From Uloborus plumipes (Eukaryota; Arthropoda; Arachnida; Araneae; Uloboridae), in assembly GCA_038373865.1 (NCBI GenBank), contig JAXGGA010001153.1, positions 103,094-167,093 of the forward strand: a stretch of DNA of 64,000 nucleotides, written 5' to 3'. Each line of letters begins with the position of its first letter. Within the stretch, counting starts at the first letter, position 1. Position numbers and translations under genes: made by a program. Shown here in pieces: positions 12,800 through 24,525 of the stretch. Below the pieces are notes generated by a model. The model was not told the DNA's origin. It did no database searches and was given only the letters and a program-made list of their open reading frames with translations.

Positions 12800-13915
12800 A
12801 TGGCTTTTCGAAAAATGATTTACAACTATCAGTTTCCTGAGCTTGTGTTGAACTTTCTAATGATTCCTGGATTCAGAACAACGCTCAAGTCATCACGGGC
12901 TTTCAGAATTTTTTGCGCCATTTGGTTGCATTTGAGTTGCATTCAATCAGTTGGAATGCGAATTTTTAGAGCCCAAATGTGTAAAACATTGTCATGCAAA
13001 AGAGTGAGCTATACAATCAGCATCTGGGGAATATGCATCCTGTTGTTCTACCATGCTTTACGAAACCACGAACTTCAAATTCGAGAAACTTTACAAAAAT
13101 TCCGAACCCTCCCTCTAAAAAAGGTTTATCGAAGAAGAAATAACCGATTTTTCAACACGTTAACATGCTTTGTAGTCGCCATATGGAGCATCTATCCATT
13201 ACGATTTCTTCTTTTCCCTGAGACAAAAGATGTCTTTATAGCATTCTATGAAGTGGTATTACTTGGCTTGAATTTTCCCGCCCCTTACGAAACGAAACTG
13301 GCTCTACAAATAATATTCGGAATAAACGACATTTTATTTGTTGCAATATTACCCATAATGTTCAACTTTTTCATGACTACAAAATTTCTGGAATTGCGAA
13401 ATTTCATTCTGGAAATAGATTTTAATACCCCTTTTCTGGCACAAACAAAGTCGCAGAAATATTTCGCGCGTACTTTCGTGTCATCTTGTCAGCACTATCA
13501 AAAGCTTGCCACTCACCTTCAGTCATCATTTTCGTTGCCAATACTTTTTCAGACAGTGCTCCATTTTACTATATTTTACCTGTTTCTCTTCAGAATCAAC
13601 GAGCCTTATCATCAGTGGGATGTCGGATTTTTATTGCGCATACTTGCTCAAAATACGACATTTATAATCATGGTAGTAGCAGCTGCTAATGTACAAGAAA
13701 GTGATTCATGTTTTAAAGCGAAAACAAAGCAACTCCTTTTTAGTGTGGACAAGATGCAGTTGAAGAAATCCTCTATAATGATAAGAAATTGGCTAAATTC
13801 TAGTGAGAGTGTTGTCTTTTCTGCCTGGGGCGTGTTTACTTTGTCGAAAAGTTTTCTTCTAGCATCCATTGGAGCAGTTTTTACTTTAAACGCTGTCATT
13901 TACCAAGATGCATGA
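12800..13915 (+). CDS. Gustatory-receptor-like seven-transmembrane chemoreceptor, 371 aa, tandem paralogue
   Basis: The frame opens at ATG 12800. It can be extended three codons upstream to a TTG, but ATG is the expected start and gives MAFRKMIYN, matching the MAILKMNFN start of the paralogue at 7282. It ends at TGA 13913-13915 with no internal stop. Roughly half the residues match the first gene by eye, including SSRA near residue 31, a WLH motif, TLSCKRVS, SIWGICILL, LQKFR, a YQKLA motif followed by LQSSFSLPILFQT, and the C-terminal WGVFTLSKSFLLASIGAVFT block with NAVIYQ. Seven hydrophobic segments occur in the same order. Same strand, same length and no intron indicate a local duplication. 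Predicted role: chemosensory channel subunit in the plasma membrane; ligand unknown. Confidence 0.85.
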   Translation: MAFRKMIYNYQFPELVLNFLMIPGFRTTLKSSRAFRIFCAIWLHLSCIQSVGMRIFRAQMCKTLSCKRVSYTISIWGICILLFYHALRNHELQIRETLQKFRTLPLKKVYRRRNNRFFNTLTCFVVAIWSIYPLRFLLFPETKDVFIAFYEVVLLGLNFPAPYETKLALQIIFGINDILFVAILPIMFNFFMTTKFLELRNFILEIDFNTPFLAQTKSQKYFARTFVSSCQHYQKLATHLQSSFSLPILFQTVLHFTIFYLFLFRINEPYHQWDVGFLLRILAQNTTFIIMVVAAANVQESDSCFKAKTKQLLFSVDKMQLKKSSIMIRNWLNSSESVVFSAWGVFTLSKSFLLASIGAVFTLNAVIYQDA

Positions 13916-14860
13916 AAAATGCGCAGACGTTTGTATGAGGAAGCACTCCTTAATAATTTAAAACAGTGGTGCCCAGCTTTTTCTAACCACATTAATGTGT
14001 TCAACAACTAGAGCAATCAAGTAACATTTTATAGTTTATATATTTGTTTAAAGACTGTTACTGAAAGACACGTAGTATTTATTTTCAAATTGACCATTTA
14101 CATGCAGTTTTGCAAGCACTCAAATTAAGAAAAAAAATTTTTAAAGATTGTTTTAGGTCATTTTTAATGATTTAAATATTTTTTTTCAAACCTACACATA
14201 AAAATACCTATTATTATATATTTACGATAGTATAACATGGTGGAATTAAACAAAGGTTGTTAAAGTTTATTTCATTTATTTCAGTTAGTAATTATATATT
14301 TAAGATCAAGTAATAAAACAATAAAAGCTTTATACAAAAACTACCCCAAAAGCAGTGTTTCATAATTCTTCTAAACGGGTTTTTAACTGCACTTTAACGC
14401 AATTGTTTCGGAGCACAATTTGTCAAAACATTTTACTGAAACTTTAACGTCTCCTGCTTAAACAAAGACACTACTTCTACGAACATCATTAACAGAGGCA
14501 GCGACGTTTCTCGAAATAATTACACATAATGTTTCAGGAAGAGAAGGAATAAATAATTTAGTTTTGTAAAAGCAGTTTATGTAAAGCTAAATATTTTGTA
14601 CGCATATAGTTTTGCGAAATTTCTGGAGAAAAATCAGTAATGAAGTGTTGGAATGAATACTGTTGAACTAAGCATACGTAGGAGCAGGTTTAAATGGCTA
14701 TTAAATAAATTGAAACTCTAAGAGGCATAATTGCTCACATATTGGCTATTGTTTCCCTAAATAATTACTCTTTTGTGAGCTTTAGTATCTGAGATGAGTG
14801 ACTGCTTTTTGAAATTGCTGGCTCTGCACTGCATAGTATTGGAAAATTTGAAAAAACAAG
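13916..14860. other. Downstream flank of the second chemoreceptor gene
   Basis: AT-rich, with no coding or repeat signal beyond short A/T runs. AATAAA-like strings occur (for example near 14312), but none can be assigned as the polyadenylation site. Confidence 0.3.
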
Positions 14861-14861
14861 T

Positions 14862-15095
14862 TTTTTTTTTTTTTTTTTGAATGATGACAAATTGCTTTTT
14901 GTTTTTTGTTTGGACCTCAGTTGCCAGTAGTTCCTTTTCGGATTGGTACTCTGCCAATGTATCGCATCCCAGTGATCCATCTCTTCGGAACTGCTCACCG
15001 GCCCCTGTTTCTTCCCCGTCCAAGACATGGTGGCGAAGGAACAATCACACACGACCGCCTACACAAAAAACCTATCGTAATTCGTCATTAAAAAA
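14862..15095 (-). other. Possible retroposed fragment ending in poly(A) (minus strand)
   Basis: About 200 bases of GC-richer sequence, read on the minus strand, end in an A-tract (poly-T at 14862-14878 on the plus strand). Frames of 70-95 codons are open on both strands, as expected of balanced-composition sequence, so none is secure. The layout (unique sequence, then poly(A), inside AT-rich DNA) suggests a retroposed transcript fragment, but I saw no clear target duplication and no family match. Confidence 0.25.
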
Positions 15096-15199
15096 AACAT
15101 AACTTGAATTCAAGATGTCAAAATTCATATCCTTTTTTTTTTTTAGCAATCACGAATGTTGTTTTACCAAGGCTTCAGTGAAGCAGATTTTATGTTAAA

Positions 15200-15674
15200 C
15201 AAGAAGATCCGTCAAGAACTAAACGAGCCTACTTTCCCGTACATCGACATCGGCATTCTAGCATCTGATCATTATTTTCTTGATTATCTGAGACTGAATA
15301 TTATGTCAAACATACATTTATGGCACTTAAAGCTGATTTCTAAAAGCAAAATATACCCCTCTCATCAGATGAAATAGACGCATAAAAAGTAAATAAATGA
15401 ATAAATAAAGTTCTGTCGCACCTTTTAAAGAATGTAACTGTTACAGTTCTTCCGTAGAAAAATTCCTCAATTGTTTTCAAAAAAAAAAGTACAAAGTACA
15501 TCAAAACACGTTTTATCAAAGAAAGAAAAAAAAAAGAAAAAAAACTCGTCCGTTGATAAAATGTCTCGAATTTCACCTTTAATCCGTTGCCAGTTGTTAA
15601 ATATAAATAAAGAATAAAATGCCCTCGTGAATGAAACATTTTTGTTACAAAAAAATCGTCTGCCAAAAAAAAAA

Positions 15675-15723
<49 letters not shown>

Positions 15724-18137
15724 ATAAAACAAATGAATAAATAAAGAAAAAATCGGCTGCACAGTCAGTCATTTTTTTTCTGAGCCTGCATTTCCGCCAT
15801 GTTTGCGGAGTCGGAGTCGGAATCAGGGTCCTCACAGAAGATTATTCAGAAAAGTACGTTACATACATTTTTTTATCAAAACCGTTTTCAATTAAAATAC
15901 GGTAATGAAGTATCCTTGCTGAGATCCTTCGAACAAAAAAAAAAGTTTATTTACATCGGACTGTTCACTCAAAAGTTATTTGGGGTGACAGCTTGCTTGA
16001 GCAGTTCAATGTTGAACGAAAAATTGTTCAAATTGGAAATGTAAATGCGGGAATGAAGTATCCTTGATAAGATCTTTCGAACAAAAAAAAGTTTGTTCAA
16101 ATCAGACTGTTCACTCAAAAATTAGCATCGCGGGACAGGTTGTTTGAACGGTTCAAAGTTGAACCAAAAATTGTTCAAATCGAAAAATCAACTATGGGAA
16201 TGAGCTGTACTCGCCGAGATCTATCCAACAAAAAAAAGTTTGTCCAAATCGGAATGTTCATTCAAAAGTTATTAGGGGGGACAGACAGACCGACCGACCG
16301 ACAGACCGACACACAAATTCCCCATCTCAATACCAGTGGTCGGAAGTAGCGCGCTACAAGTAGCGAAACTACTGTAGTAGCTACATTTTTTAGTAGTTTG
16401 TAGTGTAGCGCACTACTTTTCAAAAAAAGTAGAGTAGTGAGTAGCGCGATACAAAAAAATGGTAGTTTGTAGCGATTTCCGGAAACTACTTTTAAATTAA
16501 AAGTAAATGAAAAAAAAAAGAGAACGAAGGTAAAAAACAAGCTTAGATCGATTTTGACGTGCAAATCTTGGACGATTATACAGCAGCGGACCGCAATGAG
16601 AAATAAGAAACATATAAAAAAAAATCTGGTATGGACCCCACACTATTTCCTTTTACGTGTAATTTCTTAGTAGTTGCCTTAAGTGTTAAAAAAGTGCTTG
16701 GAGTGAGCAAGGTAACAATTCAAACATTTACTCCCCTAATCTGCCACGAAACAATGCAAAAAATGTTTTACAATGGTTAATTTTCTAAATATTGCTGATT
16801 TTAATATCATTCAGTGAATTTTTCGCAAAATTTCGCCAATAGCGCCAAGTTGAACCCAAATTCAAAAAATAATTTTTTCGCCAAAGTTGTCGCCAACTTG
16901 GCGATATGTCGCCAAGTTAGCGTCAAACATTTGGCGACCAAAAGCTTGGCGACATATCGCCAAGTGGTCGCGCCAATTCATATCACTTGCGTCTGCGTTG
17001 AAATTAACACTGATTTACCCCAAAAAAGGGGTAAAACAGCCCCTTGGGAACATTCAAATGCAACCACAAGGGGAGATGTACAATGTGACCATCCTCAGAG
17101 CCTACATACCAAGCTAGAAGCTTCTACGGCATATAGTTTTTGAGTTACGCAACACACATACGCACATACATCCGCACACACATCCGCATCACGAGAAAAC
17201 TCGTCGTAATTAACTCGGGGTGGTTGAAAAGGATTTTTCGGCTGCTTATATGTTGGTAGGTACATATGCACGTGCTGACAGGTCGAAAAAACTACTGAAC
17301 ATTCAATCGGGGGTGAACAAAATCAAAATTTAGACTCAAATTTGAGTGATTTTTTTTTTCGCGATCTCAATACTTCTTTTACTACGTAAAAGGAAGTAAA
17401 AAGGGCTGATCTTTAATACATCATTTTGACGAAATACATTTTATCTGTTTGATGGATGCCATTGGTTTATTTGGCATCATAATTTTTATATTCCTTCAAA
17501 TAATTTTCATGTTCCTAAATATTCCCTGAAATGAAATAAAAAAAAAAATGAATGTTGAATTCTTTCAATCATTCAACTTATAAATTTTTTCTTGTGGCGA
17601 ATATTCGTAAAAATTGCCAAAAAAAAATCTAAAAAGAACAAATTTTAGCAAAAAAAAAAAAAGGTACAAAAAGGAAAAGTAACAAATAAATTCAAAGACA
17701 ATTCCCAGTTCTGTTCCATATGCAGATGAGCTAATTTATTAATGTAACCCTCTTTTCGAATTTTTCACGTCAATTATCAAACGGTGTATGCTTTTTATTT
17801 ATTTATTTTTTAAAAAGTAGCGAAGTAGCGACTACAATTCAAAAGTAGTTTGTAGTCGCTACATTTAAAAGAAAGTAGTTGCAGCTGTAGTTAACTACAT
17901 TTATAACAAAGTAGTTGTAGTTGTAGTTCGCTACAAAAGAAATGTAGTTTTTCCAACCACTGCTCAATACCCTACTTTCAAATTTTTAATTTCTCGATAT
18001 TCATTTTACCTTTTTATTTTTTTGACTTGGCGATATTTTTTGGACTTGGCGATATTTTTTAGATGCATTAAGCTACTTTTAATATTTTTTTCGTCTTTCT
18101 TTTATTTTTAACGGGAAAGTAGGCTAAAAACGGAGTT
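15200..18137 (+). mobile_element. Composite repeat family, copy A (split by a hAT element)
   Basis: Shares a colinear ~1.3 kb order with 49922-51516 and 54151-56019. First comes 'gtcaagaactaaacg' and a terminal motif AGCCTACTTTCCCGT (15226-15240). Next is a region ending in an (ATA)n run (15676-15718), then GGAGTCGGAGTCGGAATCAG. About two clear units of a ~145-bp tandem repeat follow (cores at 15999 and 16145), then a GACA/GACC-rich run (16279-16312). The end module is 17971-18137, finishing with ACGGGAAAGTAGGCT, the inverse of the 5' motif. The hAT element at 16334-17962 interrupts it. No transposase frame is visible, so it is non-autonomous or of unknown class. Confidence 0.75.
16334..17962. 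mobile_element. hAT-type non-autonomous element with 8-bp target duplication
   Basis: The termini CAGTGGTCGGAAGTAGCG and TTTTTCCAACCACTG are inverted and flanked by the exact 8-bp duplication CTCAATAC (16326-16333 and 17963-17970). Copies B and C of the host repeat show this site unoccupied. The ends carry many GTAGC/GCTAC reiterations (16350-16480, 17815-17950), which fold into hairpins. The interior has a TTGGCGA-rich palindromic patch (16885-16975) and a CACACATACGCACATACA-like tail (17148-17190) that looks like a nested older repeat. No transposase frame is present. Confidence 0.92.
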
Positions 18138-19071
18138 TTTGTGGGAATTTCACGTTCTTTCAAGAAAAACACTTAGATCACTGGACGAAAGCTGGAAGAT
18201 GCCTAGAGATAGAGTTTCGTTTAAAATAGGCGGCAGCTAAGAAAAAAATGTGTTTCAGTAACCTAGATGCCTAACAAATCAGAAAACACAATGCTCCTGC
18301 AAAAATAATAGTACAATTTTTTTAAAGGCATCAGAAGTTGAGTTTTTTTGACAGCGTTCTTTTTTTTTGGGGGGGGGGGTGTTCTTGGGAAAAAGTTTGC
18401 ATTTTTTTCGATTTTTAAGTAGTTTCAAGCTATTAGTACCAGTAGTAAATATATTTGTTCAAAGCTTATTTTGATTTTATCGAGTCAAAATAAAACTGTG
18501 GAGTCATAATTAAGTTATGAAATTGTTTTAATAAATGCAATATTTTAAATCTTACAAATGCTAAAAATGTTTCCTTGAAGTTTTAAACCGGTTAATTGTA
18601 AGTTTTGACACAAATAGTGAAAGATTTAACGTAAATTTAAGAATGGGAACCTTAAAATTGGCATGCCTATTTTGCAGATAAAATATTATAGATCATATAG
18701 TCACCATAAAGTATTTTTATGAATGCCGTTAGATAACTTAGCTTTCACTTTTAAAAAAGAGAAAGGGAGAAATGAAATTGTTTTCAAACAAAGAAAATGC
18801 TAGAATATTTTACCTGTCAATATGTAAGGGGGGTTGGGTTTAAAATGATAGCAGCATAAGTTATCCTGAAATAGCTTCGAGTAATCGGAGGTGTATTTAA
18901 TACACCAGAAAAAAAAGAAAGAAAAAAAACATGTCTGCGTAAATTTAATTTCAATGGAAAGATTCGTATTAAAAATAAGTACTTTTTTATAATACATGAG
19001 CTTTTGGGAAAAGTTATATGTTCTAAATTAACTTTAAATGAACTACACTAAGTTTTACTTCAGTTTTTTAC
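18138..19071. other. Intergenic, no gene recognised
   Basis: AT-rich, with a T-run then G-run at 18360-18379. No coding signal or clear repeat structure. Confidence 0.3.
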
Positions 19072-19386
19072 TACATAAAAAAGAAAGAAAAGACGAACCA
19101 AGGATTGGCATGTCAACAGGGGAAAGACCACATCCCTAGTTCGCAAGGCACTTTCGATCTGACAAGAGAAAAGCTTTTTGGTTTTTAATTTTTGACTATA
19201 TTTCATTTTGTTCAAATGTTATTTTACTCGTTCTTGCTAAATTTCATTTAAGGCTCTTGGGGAAGATGACATATTTTCGGGACCTTCCCTCATGTCAGAT
19301 AGAAAGTGCCTTGAGAACTAGGGATGTGGTCATCCCCCCGATGACGTGACACTCCTTGGTTCGCCTTTTCATTCTTTTTGTATGTT
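19072..19386. mobile_element. Foldback MITE, ~315 bp, with long terminal inverted repeats
   Basis: Arms of about 90 bases (19072-19165 and 19297-19386) are imperfect inverted repeats. They include ACGAACCAAGGA against TCCTTGGTTCGC, and CACATCCCTAGTTC against GAACTAGGGATGTG, with AAGGCACTTTC against GAAAGTGCCTT further in. The centre is unique AT-rich sequence. No target duplication was resolved, because both flanks are A/T runs. Confidence 0.75.
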
Positions 19387-19507
19387 GTGATTATTGCTTA
19401 TACTGCTATTTTTCCTAGCGCCTTTACGCTGACATTTCAGAACATTTTTGTGTTTTTTTAGATTTATTTATCACCTTTTATTGAATTATATTTGAATTTT
19501 ATTTTAT

Positions 19508-19734
<227 letters not shown>

Positions 19735-19812
19735 GTAAAATGTGAAAATAAGATATTCTACATTCAATCAGCGCATTAATTGCAGCTAGAGCATTAAATG
19801 CAAAAATAATAG

Positions 19813-20145
19813 TTGGTGAAAATAATAATTTGCAGGTTTCTGAAGAGGTCATAGATTCAAAATGCAATACGACAATTTTTCATAAACAACTAGAATTTCA
19901 AAAAATATCTGGGCAAGTTTCTGCTTCTTCTACGGAGAGCGGGAGCAGTTGGTGAAAATAATAATTTGCAGGTTTCTGAAGAGGTCTGAAAATAATAATT
20001 TGCAGGTTTCTGAAGAGGTCTGCAAATTATTATTTTCACCAACTGCTCCCGCTCTCCGCAGACGAAGCAGAAATTTGCCCAGATATTTTTTGAAATTCTA
20101 GTTGTTTATGAAAAATTGTCGTATTGCATTTTGAATCTATAACGT
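19813..20145. repeat. Inverted repeat with central tandem repeats
   Basis: The arms 19845-19970 and 20021-20144 are near-perfect reverse complements. They include ATGCAATACGACAATTTTTC against its complement, and GAGAGCGGGAGCAGTTGGTG against CACCAACTGCTCCCGCTCTC. A ~35-base unit starting 'gaaaataataatttgcaggt' occurs three times (about 19816, 19955 and 19990). This resembles a foldback element or a replication-slippage palindrome next to the TA microsatellite. Confidence 0.85.
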
Positions 20146-23100
20146 TTTTTCAAAACTTTTTCTAGACGTTTTTCAAATATTTTCTAATTGTTGTTATTTA
20201 CACTGACTTCGTGCACGCCCGAGGGTGGACTTCATATATAAACACCTAATATATATACATATATATATATATATATTAGTTACACTTAATACAGGAACCA
20301 TAGATGGGCCAAATATGTGTTTTGTTTAAATTGTAAAATTTTTGAAAAGCCACTACCCGTCTAACCTGTTTATTGTTAATAGTCCTTCTGTATATGAAAT
20401 TCAGTTTTGTAGTAAAATTCATAGTTACAAATTTATTTTGAGCGTTATTATTTCTAGAATACTTTTTTCAGTAACGAAAAACAAAAGAATTTGAACGTGC
20501 AGCTCCTACTCTAATTATCTCAGTTTAATATTTCATAGTTTGATGTTCAAAAGGAAAGAGGCTTCTGTTTGAGACTTTTTAAATGACTTCTAGAAACTGA
20601 AAACCAAAACTTGATTAGAAAAATAGTGACTGCCTCCTGCTGGAAAATTGACTTGTTCTTCATTCCTTTTGAGTTTGATTTTATAAAAACTACAAAAAAG
20701 TTTAAAGTTTCTTTTACCGTAGATTTCAAATAAAAGAAGCTGATTTATTAAAGCATGGCATAAATAATGTATAAAGTGGAGAAATGAAAATGTTTTCATT
20801 TTTGTAAAATCAAACTGTAAGCTCTTTATCATTTTCATAAATTATTCAACATTTCAATTTATATTCATAAAGTTCGCAGAAAGCTGTTCCATTTGAAGCA
20901 TAAGATGAGATAGAGATATTGTATCTGCACTAAATTATCCACAAGCGTGGGCAAAATTCAATTACATTTCAATTTGAAGCGAATAAATTTTATTTGTAGA
21001 GATTTTAAAATCTTACAAACTTATATGAACACATTTGCTTTTCTTCCTTTTTTTAATTAATCTATAATGTTTTAGCCCATCTAACTTTAATGCCTTCACT
21101 AATTTAGAATTGAAAAAACAAGGAAATTTCTTAACAATTTCAACAAATAGCTGAATAATACATGTTAGAGGATTTCGCATGAATAATATATGTATATATG
21201 CATAATTTACTGGAAATCTAGTGGGACATCATTCAAGGGAAACATAAAAAAAGTACTATGCTTCAAAAACGCGAATATCAATTGTAAATTGTTTAGTGAT
21301 GATTCTTTACTTCTTCCGACATAAGAAATATTATTTCTATTTTTAAAAAACACATAATTTGAGAACATAAATTTCAATGCTCTTTCAATAACATAAAATG
21401 CTAATTCTAAAGGGTGAAAAATGTTTGTGAGTAATACATGCTATAGTGGATTTCGCACAAATAAAATATATCTATGCATAATTTACTGGAAATCTAGTAG
21501 AACATCATTCAAAGCAAACGTAAAAAGAAAAGTAGAGGAATGTGGGGCAAAGTGAAATAGCGGGGCTAAGTAAAATATTTTCATAGTTTGCAGCACCACC
21601 TATTTAGTATTATTTTAACTAAGTTCCTAGACATATAATTGATTCCAGTTAAGAAATAAGGCTTCTTACGCAATAAAAAGTTATTTTTCATTTTACTTTC
21701 CTGCTTAAAGGTATTTAAGTTGTCTCATTTTTTTTTCTAAAGCAACGAATATTTAAATTACAAATAAATAACTACCTCAGACATTCAAGATGGTTATTAC
21801 ATCTGTTATTCAAAATTCAAAGTTTTTTTTTTTTTTATAATCAAAAATAAAATAAAATAAATGATACAATTTCACTTCTTGCTGTATTTGAATGAAATAA
21901 AACTTAATGTTGAAGAGTAGCTTTCTTCAAACACACAGTAAGCGCATTTCCCGTTTACCTCGCAAACATGGCAATTTAAATGTATCTTTTGAATGTAAAA
22001 TGCAATTGTATTCCATTGGGAAATTAACGAATTCCTTACAAATCATAATATTTTCGTATTTCACTTTATGTAAAATACGGAAAGTGTTTTCAAAACACGT
22101 AAGTATTTTTCAAATAAAAGATGGGTTTGAATACTATAGAAATTTCCATTTTAGGAGAAAGTTAAACGTAAATAGAAAACGAGTTTCTAAACTAGCAAAT
22201 GACACTAATAGGAAAATTGCTGCTGATTAAATTGTAAAAGTGGTAGTTCTCTTTTCATGAAAAATGAATTCAAAAGACAAATTCGCAGGCACCTAATTTC
22301 TACTTACTGTTTCTTTTTCGTTTCTTTTTTTGTGATAATTTTTACGCACTAATTTAGGGAACAATTGTTGTTGTCTTTATACATCAATGATTATAAAGAT
22401 CTGAACAACACAACAACTGAAATAGAATTTTTATGGGAAAAGTTGCATTATGGCCACTTAATTGTTGATGGTTCAGGTGAATGGTTGAAGGCGCTATTTT
22501 ACATTTGTTGAAAATACAATCTGGACACAGGTAAGCAAATAAAACTTGTAAATTAAAAATTAGATGTCATTAGGCTAAATTCATACCTTCACTTAACGAC
22601 AAAGCCAGAAAACGAAAATGATGCAACAATAAAACTTTGAACCTAAAATGCGCTAAATTAAGGCTTTGTTATATAACCCCTTCATCTTCCAAGTCCTTCA
22701 TTTGTGAACTCAACAACAGATTGCAACTACTATGGAAGGTCAGTCCATGACTGTCATAAACTGACGTTGCATGGACTTCTTTATAAATTCACAAATGAGT
22801 ATCTTTAACTGCTAGCAGAAAAGATAAACATTTTCCTTTGCAACGTGCATATGTCTAACCAAATTTCTTCCCGTTCTAAATAATACTTAGAAGTAAAATA
22901 TTTGAGACTGACAACATAATACAGCCTCAAGTGGTTTCTTTCACAAATCAACTTCTTCACTCTGCACGATAATCCAATTAAACTAAACTTTACCATTTCG
23001 CTGATCCCACAGCAGTTCCAATTTGTTTTCCAAACTAAAGTTCTATCCTTAATTTACAGCTCAGAACAAATAACTAAATGACTAAAGTTTTGCAGTCTTG

Positions 23101-23413
23101 TCTCCTTAATTATTTCCAGCTGCTGTCTCGCTTTCTAAGAAGCATGATATTTAATTCATTGTGAGAGCGTGTTTCTAAATACATTTAACTCTAGAGAATT
23201 TTTATCAAAATATTTTTTGCACTATGTTCAACTAAAACAACATAGTGCTAACTATGTCCAACTAATGTCCCTGGGGTCCCAAAACCGATAAACTGTTCAA
23301 ACGGTAGGTTCGGGGGACCTCAGAGTGTCAAATGTCAAACTAAAACAACAGAATTCGGAACACAAATTATTTGATTTAAATCTCTAATATGTATAAATAT
23401 AGCATTATTCAAA
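20146..23413. other. Intergenic, AT-rich, no gene recognised
   Basis: Contains a short TA run (20251-20277). The related phrases 'gaatgtggggcaaagtgaaa' at 21538 and 'cactttatg' at 22060 may be the ends of a decayed relative of 33971-34418. A near-repeat of 'aatatat...tgcataatttactggaaatctagt' occurs at 21185-21222 and 21460-21500. The longest frame (21907-22230, 107 codons) resembles nothing I recognise. Confidence 0.3.
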
Positions 23414-23421
23414 CTACATAT

Positions 23422-24517
23422 TGGAGATGCACCGATAAGCGAATTGGCCGATTACCGGTTATTGATTAATCGGCAAAGCCCATTAATAATCATCATGAAT
23501 ATTTTTATTTCTACGAATTACTCTATTTGTCTTTAAAAATAGTTAATAGTTTATTTCTGAGAGACGATTTATTTTTCTCCTCCTCCTAATTTTACCAAAA
23601 TAATTTTATTTCATCTAATTACTTTGAACCAATTTTCATATTATTGCTACTAGAGTTACATTATGTTAATTAGACATAATTTTTCTTTAAAAAAAGGAGG
23701 GGTTCCTGTAGTCAGTTGTATAATTCAGGAGCGTTTTCAACTAAAATTTATTTTCTACTTATTAGGAGCCATTTAATCAAAGGCTCTTATTTTTTATGAA
23801 AATTACGAAATTATCTAAAAGCACTATGATATAAGAAAGAAGTATCCACAGATGAAAAATATTGCGACTTTTGTGAACATGTATATTTAATCAAAGCAGA
23901 AAAGTTATAGTTAAAGAAAAAAACATTACTTCAACCAGTAAATTCTAAAGCAATAACAATGACAAAAATTATAAAATATGTACAGATTTTTTTGAATAAA
24001 ATGATATTTAATAATAATACAAAAATCGAACTAAAATTAACAATTTCAAGTGTAAGCTTTAAAATTCATGATGTAATCATATATATAAGCACAATTACTG
24101 AAAAGAAAGGTATCAGCAAAATCAGGGTAGATTGTTCATAACATAAACTTATAGGAAATAATAATGATTTCATTTAATAATTACAACAAAAACATTAAAA
24201 ATATTGTTCTTTGAAGAGAGGGGAGGAGGTGTTGCAGCGGGATCATACACACATTCGCTTATTTCTGATACATTTCTGTCCTTCAAAAAATAAATAAAAA
24301 ATAACATGAACGCGTACCTAAATAAAGAAGTACTGCAACGCAGACGATGTAAAAAATAAGTGAGGAAGGTCCTAGGATACGAAACATAATTTATTTATCT
24401 AGCTTCTTGTTGAAGGTGTACTTTAAAAAATATTATTTCCGCCGATTAATCCGATTGTGAATAATCGGCTGATTATGCACGATTAATCAGTACTGCCGAT
24501 TAATCGGTGAATCCCTT
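23422..24517. mobile_element. hAT-type non-autonomous element with 8-bp target duplication
   Basis: The ends TGGAGATGCACCGATAAG and AATCGGTGAATCCCTT are related inverted termini, rich in GATTAATCGG motifs. The exact 8-bp CTACATAT flanks both sides (23414-23421 and 24518-24525). The interior is AT-rich without a transposase frame. The 'GATGCACCGAT...AATCGG' terminal style is known from hAT-derived MITEs. Confidence 0.85.
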
Positions 24518-24525
24518 CTACATAT

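Noticed and set aside
15340..15835. Minus-strand frames of 120-140 codons with poly-Tyr/Leu
   Set aside because: Produced by the (ATA)n run inside the composite repeat; the frame is not kept in copies B and C.
16814..17143. 109-codon frame inside the hAT element
   Set aside because: Spans a TTGGCGA palindrome patch and retro-like tail; no transposase motif and no family resemblance.
21907..22230. 107-codon frame rich in Lys/Arg
   Set aside because: No family resemblance, no neighbouring exon signals, and length is within chance for this composition.
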